Shown here: positions 60,380-64,000 of the stretch, in pieces
Layout of the letters: each line of letters opens with the position of its first letter
Numbering within the stretch: position 1 is the first letter of the stretch
The notes under the pieces: model-generated
Told to the model about the DNA's origin: nothing
Seen by the model: only the letters and a program-made list of their open reading frames with translations
The model's database searches: none
Assembly (NCBI RefSeq): GCF_009720365.1
Contig: NZ_WBZD01000042.1
Location: 1-64,000 of the forward strand
Reading direction: 5' to 3'
DNA length: 64,000 nucleotides
Source: Catellatospora paridis
Lineage (GTDB): Bacteria; Actinomycetota; Actinomycetes; Mycobacteriales; Micromonosporaceae
Made by a program: the position numbers and the translations under genes

Positions 60380-63300
60380 TCAGAGTGTGATCATTTCGAA
60401 CTTCTCCCAGGGGCCGATGGACGCGCGGTTGGCGATGAGCGAGCCCGCTCCGCCGTTCTCGGCCGTCACGTACTGGTTGTTGACGGTGGCCCGCAGGCTC
60501 ACCGTGTTGTCGGAGTTGCTGACCAGGGCGAAGGTCTCCCAGGAGCCGGCCGAGGCCCGGTTGGCCAGCAGCGGGTTGGCGCCCGCGTTCTCCGCGCAGA
60601 CGAACTGGCTGTTCGACCGGGCGCGCAGCGCGATGTTGCCGTTGCCGAGGTCGCTCACCTGGAACTGCTGCGCCGTGCCGACCGTGGTCGAGTTGGCGAT
60701 CAGTGCCGTGGTGGCGTTCGCGGCGGTGACGTACTGCCCGTTGGCCTGCGCCTTCAGCGCGACGTAGCCGGTCGGTGAGGTGCCGCCGGTGGTGATGCGC
60801 AGCGCGTCCACGATCGCCACGGCCGTGGCCTTGTTGACGATCCGGATGGTGTGCTGCCCGCTGCTCAGCCCGGTCTTCGACCAGACCACCGCCTGCGCCT
60901 GCCGGGCGCCGGAGACGTACAGGTTGACGTTGGCCTGGAACACGTTGTCCAGGTACACGTCCACGTTGCCCATGTCGCCGTTGCGCTCGGACAGGTACTC
61001 CACCCCGGTGCCGGTGAAGGTGTACGACGCCGCCGCGTTGACGGTGTTGGTGTGGTGGGTGTCGTCGTTGTAGTCGCCGTAACCCCGGGCGGTGGTGTGG
61101 TACCAGCCGGCGTCGTAGGTCAGGTCGGTGTCGTTGACCATCCCGCCGCCACCGCCGCCGCCGGGCGTGCCGAGACCCAGCGTCGAAGCCGTGTTGAGCA
61201 GCGACTTCTGGCCGTTGTTGGCGGTGCCGGTCAGCGTGGTCGCCGTGTAGTTCGTCAGCGGCTTGGCGGTGCGCTCGACCACGTACACCGTGTTGGCGGC
61301 GGTGGCGAAGCTGACCTCGGCGGCCGAGGAGGTGGTGATGATCGCGTTGTCGGAGGTGCGGCGCACCCGGACCTGCTGGGTGCCCCACGGGTTGACCACG
61401 GTGGCGTTCTTGCCGAACTGGCTGCGCAGCCCGACGTACTTGATCTCACCGGCCTCGCGCTCCGAGCTGACCAGGAAGCCGTCCTTGGCCAGCAGGGTGA
61501 ACTTGCCGACGAAGGAGGAGGCGGTGGGCGGCGCCGGGAACACCCTGATCTTGTCGTTGTAGCTCTGCAGCAGCGACTCGTTCATGGCGACCAGGTGGAT
61601 GCCGAGGTACTCGAACACCCCGTTGGTGTTGTTGGTCATGCCGTTGGGGTAGTTCTGGTAGCGCTGCAGCATGGTGCGCATACCGTTGAACGCCTGGTCG
61701 CCCAGGCCGAGGCGGGCCGCCTGCGCGTGGTCGTTGGCCCACACGTTGGCGTACGGGTTGGGCCGCACGTTCCACGTGTTGACCGCCGTGTTGTAGTCGG
61801 CGAAGCCGATGCCGGTGCGGTCGTACGGCCAGATCAGCTCGGCCGACACGTTCTCACCGTTGCGCACCTGCGACGACGGCGGGTCGTGCGGCAGGTAGGC
61901 GTTGTTGCTCAGCTGGTACGGCCAGAGGTTGTCGACCAGGTTCTGCCAGCCCGCGCGCAGCCCGCTGTCGAGGCCGAGCTGCGTGCTGACCTGGATGGTC
62001 AGCGGGGCGAGCAGCCGGACCGCGGCCAGGTCGGTGATCGCGTTGCGCACGTCCCAGTAGGTCTCGTGGGCGTTGCTGTTGACCATCTGGTACTTGCCGT
62101 TGATCAGCTGGAACCGGTTCTGGTAGAAGCGCAGCGCGTCCTTCATGTACGGGTACACGGTGTTCTGCAGGTACGCGGTGTCGTTGGTGTACCGGTACTG
62201 CAGGTACATGTTGTACGCGGCCTCGGTGCCGGTGGAGTAGATGTCGTTGACGTAGTCGCTGCCCACGGTGCCGCGGGCGTTGCCGTCCCAGCCCATCGTC
62301 TCGGGCACCCACAGCGAGTCGGTGCCGTACCTGGTCTGCGTGTACGCCTTCAACGCGGTGTAGTTGCGGCTGTAGAGCCGGTTGAACACCGCCATCATGT
62401 CGGCGTGGTTGCTGGCCAGGAACGAGTTGTAGACGTCGCGCTGGTTCCAGTACCAGTAGCCGTTGCTCCACTTGGTCTGGTCGCCGGTGGCCCGGAACAC
62501 GCCGTTGATGAAGTGCACCGGGTAGTTGCCGTACCCGCCCGCCGCGATCATGTACGTGGACAGGTAGTACACGTTCTCCAGGTAGTCGGCGTCGCCGGCG
62601 GAGTTCGAGTACTGCACGAACGACTTGCCCCAGAAGTTGTGCCACCAGTTCTTGTAGTTGGTGAACGTGGTGCTGTAACCGGTCGACTTGGCCGAGGCGA
62701 GCTGGTTCTTCGCCTGCGCGACGGAGTCGAGGTTCGGCGAGTTGATCCGGCTGGCCGCGGTGAACCAGATGGTGTAGCTCGACGTGGGCGTGATGCTCAG
62801 CCGCACCCGGGTGCCGTTGACCACCGAGGCGCTGTAGGACGCGCCCTCGACGGTGGCGGCGAAGGTGTAGCCGAAGTTGTTCGGATCGGCCTGGCCCCGG
62901 CTGAACCACGCCGCGGAGGCGTCGCTGCCGGTGGACACCGTGCGCCAGGTGGTCAGGTTGGGCACGTCGGCGCTGTTGGAGACCCCGTTCGGGTCCCACA
63001 GGCTCAGCTCCAGCGTCGCGGCCGACACCCCGCCACGGGTGTCGTCGACGTGGATGCCCATCACTTCGGAGTTGGGCGAGCCCATGATCGTGACGGTGCG
63101 GTTGCTGTCGTACTTCGTGGTCAGCGTGCCGTCGTAGAGCGACAGCCGCTGCTGGAAGGTGCTCGACCCGGCATCGATGGCCGGGCTGGTGTTGAAGTTG
63201 AGCATGCCGGCCGCGAACGCCGACTGCTGCGACAGGTCCACGCCGGAGACCTGGGCGGTGATCCCGTTCTGGGACCAGACCATGGCTCCGGTGCGGCCGT

Positions 63301-63520
63301 TGCCGACGGTCAGTCCGTGCAGCGGGTTGGTGTTCTGGCGGTTGTAGACGAGGTCGTGCTTGGACAGGTAGCCGGCGTAGTTGACGTTGAGGGCGCCGGT
63401 GGAGGAGTTGAAGGCGGCATCGGTCGGGGATGCCAGGGCGGGCGCGGCGGGGACGGCCGCGCCCAGGCCCGCGGCGAGTACCGCCGCCAGGGCCAGGCGT
63501 AACGACTTGCTGAGGTTCAT
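60380..63520 (-). CDS. Secreted GH95-like glycoside hydrolase with jelly-roll and fascin-like binding domains
   Basis: 1046 aa from ATG 63520 (GGAGG 9 nt upstream). After the signal peptide, an N-terminal beta-sandwich (~45-300) contains NPLHGLTVGNGRTGAMVW, the start typical of GH95/DUF5703-type enzymes. An (alpha/alpha)6 helical domain follows (~310-680: NVYYLSTYMIAAGGYGNYPVHFINGVF, ETYWDVRNAITDLA, FEYLGIHLVAMNESLLQSYNDKIRVFPA). A Gly-run linker leads to a jelly-roll module (~793-912) and a fascin-like trefoil (~920-1046). GH95 enzymes remove alpha-1,2-L-fucose or L-galactose. Specificity here is uncertain because the match is to the wider clan. A palindromic operator lies upstream. Confidence 0.87.
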   Translation of the reverse strand: MNLSKSLRLALAAVLAAGLGAAVPAAPALASPTDAAFNSSTGALNVNYAGYLSKHDLVYNRQNTNPLHGLTVGNGRTGAMVWSQNGITAQVSGVDLSQQSAFAAGMLNFNTSPAIDAGSSTFQQRLSLYDGTLTTKYDSNRTVTIMGSPNSEVMGIHVDDTRGGVSAATLELSLWDPNGVSNSADVPNLTTWRTVSTGSDASAAWFSRGQADPNNFGYTFAATVEGASYSASVVNGTRVRLSITPTSSYTIWFTAASRINSPNLDSVAQAKNQLASAKSTGYSTTFTNYKNWWHNFWGKSFVQYSNSAGDADYLENVYYLSTYMIAAGGYGNYPVHFINGVFRATGDQTKWSNGYWYWNQRDVYNSFLASNHADMMAVFNRLYSRNYTALKAYTQTRYGTDSLWVPETMGWDGNARGTVGSDYVNDIYSTGTEAAYNMYLQYRYTNDTAYLQNTVYPYMKDALRFYQNRFQLINGKYQMVNSNAHETYWDVRNAITDLAAVRLLAPLTIQVSTQLGLDSGLRAGWQNLVDNLWPYQLSNNAYLPHDPPSSQVRNGENVSAELIWPYDRTGIGFADYNTAVNTWNVRPNPYANVWANDHAQAARLGLGDQAFNGMRTMLQRYQNYPNGMTNNTNGVFEYLGIHLVAMNESLLQSYNDKIRVFPAPPTASSFVGKFTLLAKDGFLVSSEREAGEIKYVGLRSQFGKNATVVNPWGTQQVRVRRTSDNAIITTSSAAEVSFATAANTVYVVERTAKPLTNYTATTLTGTANNGQKSLLNTASTLGLGTPGGGGGGGMVNDTDLTYDAGWYHTTARGYGDYNDDTHHTNTVNAAASYTFTGTGVEYLSERNGDMGNVDVYLDNVFQANVNLYVSGARQAQAVVWSKTGLSSGQHTIRIVNKATAVAIVDALRITTGGTSPTGYVALKAQANGQYVTAANATTALIANSTTVGTAQQFQVSDLGNGNIALRARSNSQFVCAENAGANPLLANRASAGSWETFALVSNSDNTVSLRATVNNQYVTAENGGAGSLIANRASIGPWEKFEMITL

Positions 63521-63584
63521 GGGGGAAAACCTCCGCGAAATGTGGGGGCAGAGTTTCCGGCCTGTTACCAGACCGTGTATGAAA

Positions 63585-63598
63585 TATCCTATAGGATA
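63585..63598 (-). promoter_or_regulatory. Palindromic operator TATCCTATAGGATA at the GH95-like gene promoter
   Basis: The perfect 14-bp palindrome contains the same 12-bp core as the site before the importer operon. On the minus strand TAGGAT would be the -10 box, with TTAACC 18 bp upstream as the -35. A second small palindrome, AGACATGTCT, lies at 63615-63624. Confidence 0.65.
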
Positions 63599-63678
63599 GA
63601 TGAAGATCAGGTTAAGACATGTCTCTGCTTATATCGAAAATTGGTGACCTCAGTGGAAATGTGAGCGATCCTGTTGCC

Positions 63679-64000
63679 TTACACCGATCTGCTCGCCACG
63701 AAGTCGGCCAGCGCCCCCAGCGCCTGCCGCGACTCCTCCGCCACATCCAGGAATTCCAGCGCCCGCAGCGCTTCGGCGCGGGCCGCCTCGATCCGCTCCT
63801 CCACCGCCGCCAGCGCACCCGACTCCGCCATCACCGCACGCACCCGTGCCGCGCCCGCCTCGTCCAGACCTGCTTCTCCCACGTGTGCCGACAGCACCGC
63901 ACGCGATCGCACATCCCCGCGCGCGAACGCCTCCGCCAGCAGGGTCGTCGGCTTGGCCTGGCGCAGGTCGTCCAGCACCGACTTGCCGGTGCGCGCCGGG
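63679..64000 (-). CDS. Polyprenyl synthetase family protein, C-terminal part (5' end outside window)
   Basis: The visible 107 residues read PARTGKSVLDDLRQAKPTTLLAEAF and on to ALGALADFVASRSV before the stop at 63679. The GK-x2-xDDLR-x2-KPT segment follows the second Asp-rich motif in geranylgeranyl/farnesyl diphosphate synthases of actinomycetes, and the tail is the usual helical C-terminus. The enzyme condenses isopentenyl diphosphate units; chain length cannot be judged without the N-terminal part. It continues to the right, beyond the window. Confidence 0.88.
   Translation of the reverse strand, partial: PARTGKSVLDDLRQAKPTTLLAEAFARGDVRSRAVLSAHVGEAGLDEAGAARVRAVMAESGALAAVEERIEAARAEALRALEFLDVAEESRQALGALADFVASRSV

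Noticed and set aside
57673-60390. A 905-codon plus-strand open frame opposite the quinoprotein gene
   Set aside because: Same shadow effect; the minus-strand protein has a signal peptide and recognisable propeller, PKD and F5/8C domains.
1-64000. CRISPR arrays, tRNA or rRNA genes, insertion sequences or prophage
   Set aside because: No regularly spaced repeats, no tRNA-like cloverleaf with a CCA-side pattern, no transposase or phage structural motifs were seen on either strand.

Overview
The window comes from a high-GC, GC3-rich Gram-positive genome. The organism is an actinomycete, probably in or near the Micromonosporaceae. This rests on the four-gene conservon (histidine-kinase-like, roadblock, DUF742, GTPase), SARP/BTAD and LAL regulators, frequent GTG/TTG starts, ATGA/GTGA gene overlaps, and many secreted multi-domain carbohydrate enzymes. 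It looks chromosomal. I see no rRNA, tRNA, insertion sequence, CRISPR array or phage genes.

Layout. 1-2.7 kb: a truncated sugar ABC substrate-binding lipoprotein diverges from a GH43 beta-xylosidase-type gene. 2.7-9 kb: small stand-alone genes (pentapeptide repeat, MFS exporter, lipoprotein, PPOX-type flavoprotein, SRPBCC protein, BTAD/SARP regulator, CadD-like transporter). 9-11 kb: secreted M28 aminopeptidase with two P domains. 11.2-15.5 kb: conservon operon. 15.6-20.8 kb: M20 amidohydrolase, a two-gene TrkA-C/CPA2 cation-proton antiporter operon, DinB protein, M15-like/LysM protein, and an ArsR regulator with a small membrane protein. 20.9-24.2 kb: AraC regulator divergent from a GH29 alpha-L-fucosidase, then an Asp/Glu racemase-like protein and a small Cys-rich protein. 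24.2-29.5 kb: microbial PARG-like (TIGR02452) protein, aldo/keto reductase divergent from a MerR regulator across a perfect 20-bp palindrome, GntR/UTRA regulator and an isolated trpBA pair.

29.6-35.6 kb is the most intriguing unexplained part. Three genes are linked by 4-nt overlaps: a PD-(D/E)xK-like nuclease candidate, a winged-helix-like protein and a 1057-aa protein with two ATPase modules (an N-terminal AAA/ORC-like one and a C-terminal HerA/FtsK-like one). A separately terminated gene with a phosphoribosyltransferase-like motif lies upstream. This looks like an uncharacterised DNA-processing or defence-type system.

35.7-45.1 kb: LAL regulator, EAL protein, a very large unrecognised gene broken by a one-base frameshift, an M23 peptidase and a TraR/DksA-type protein.

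45.2-63.6 kb is one carbohydrate locus, all on the minus strand. A CUT2-type sugar ABC importer is followed upstream by a GH99 enzyme, two quinoprotein-type sugar dehydrogenases with PKD/CBM modules, a ThuA-DUF1080 fusion and a GH95-like enzyme. Three of these proteins end in the same fascin-like beta-trefoil, and two carry tandem F5/8C domains. The same palindrome (ATCCTATAGGAT) lies at the predicted -10 region upstream of both the GH95-like gene and the importer, which suggests one regulon that cuts and oxidises a glycan outside the cell and imports the products. The window ends in the 3' part of a polyprenyl synthetase gene.
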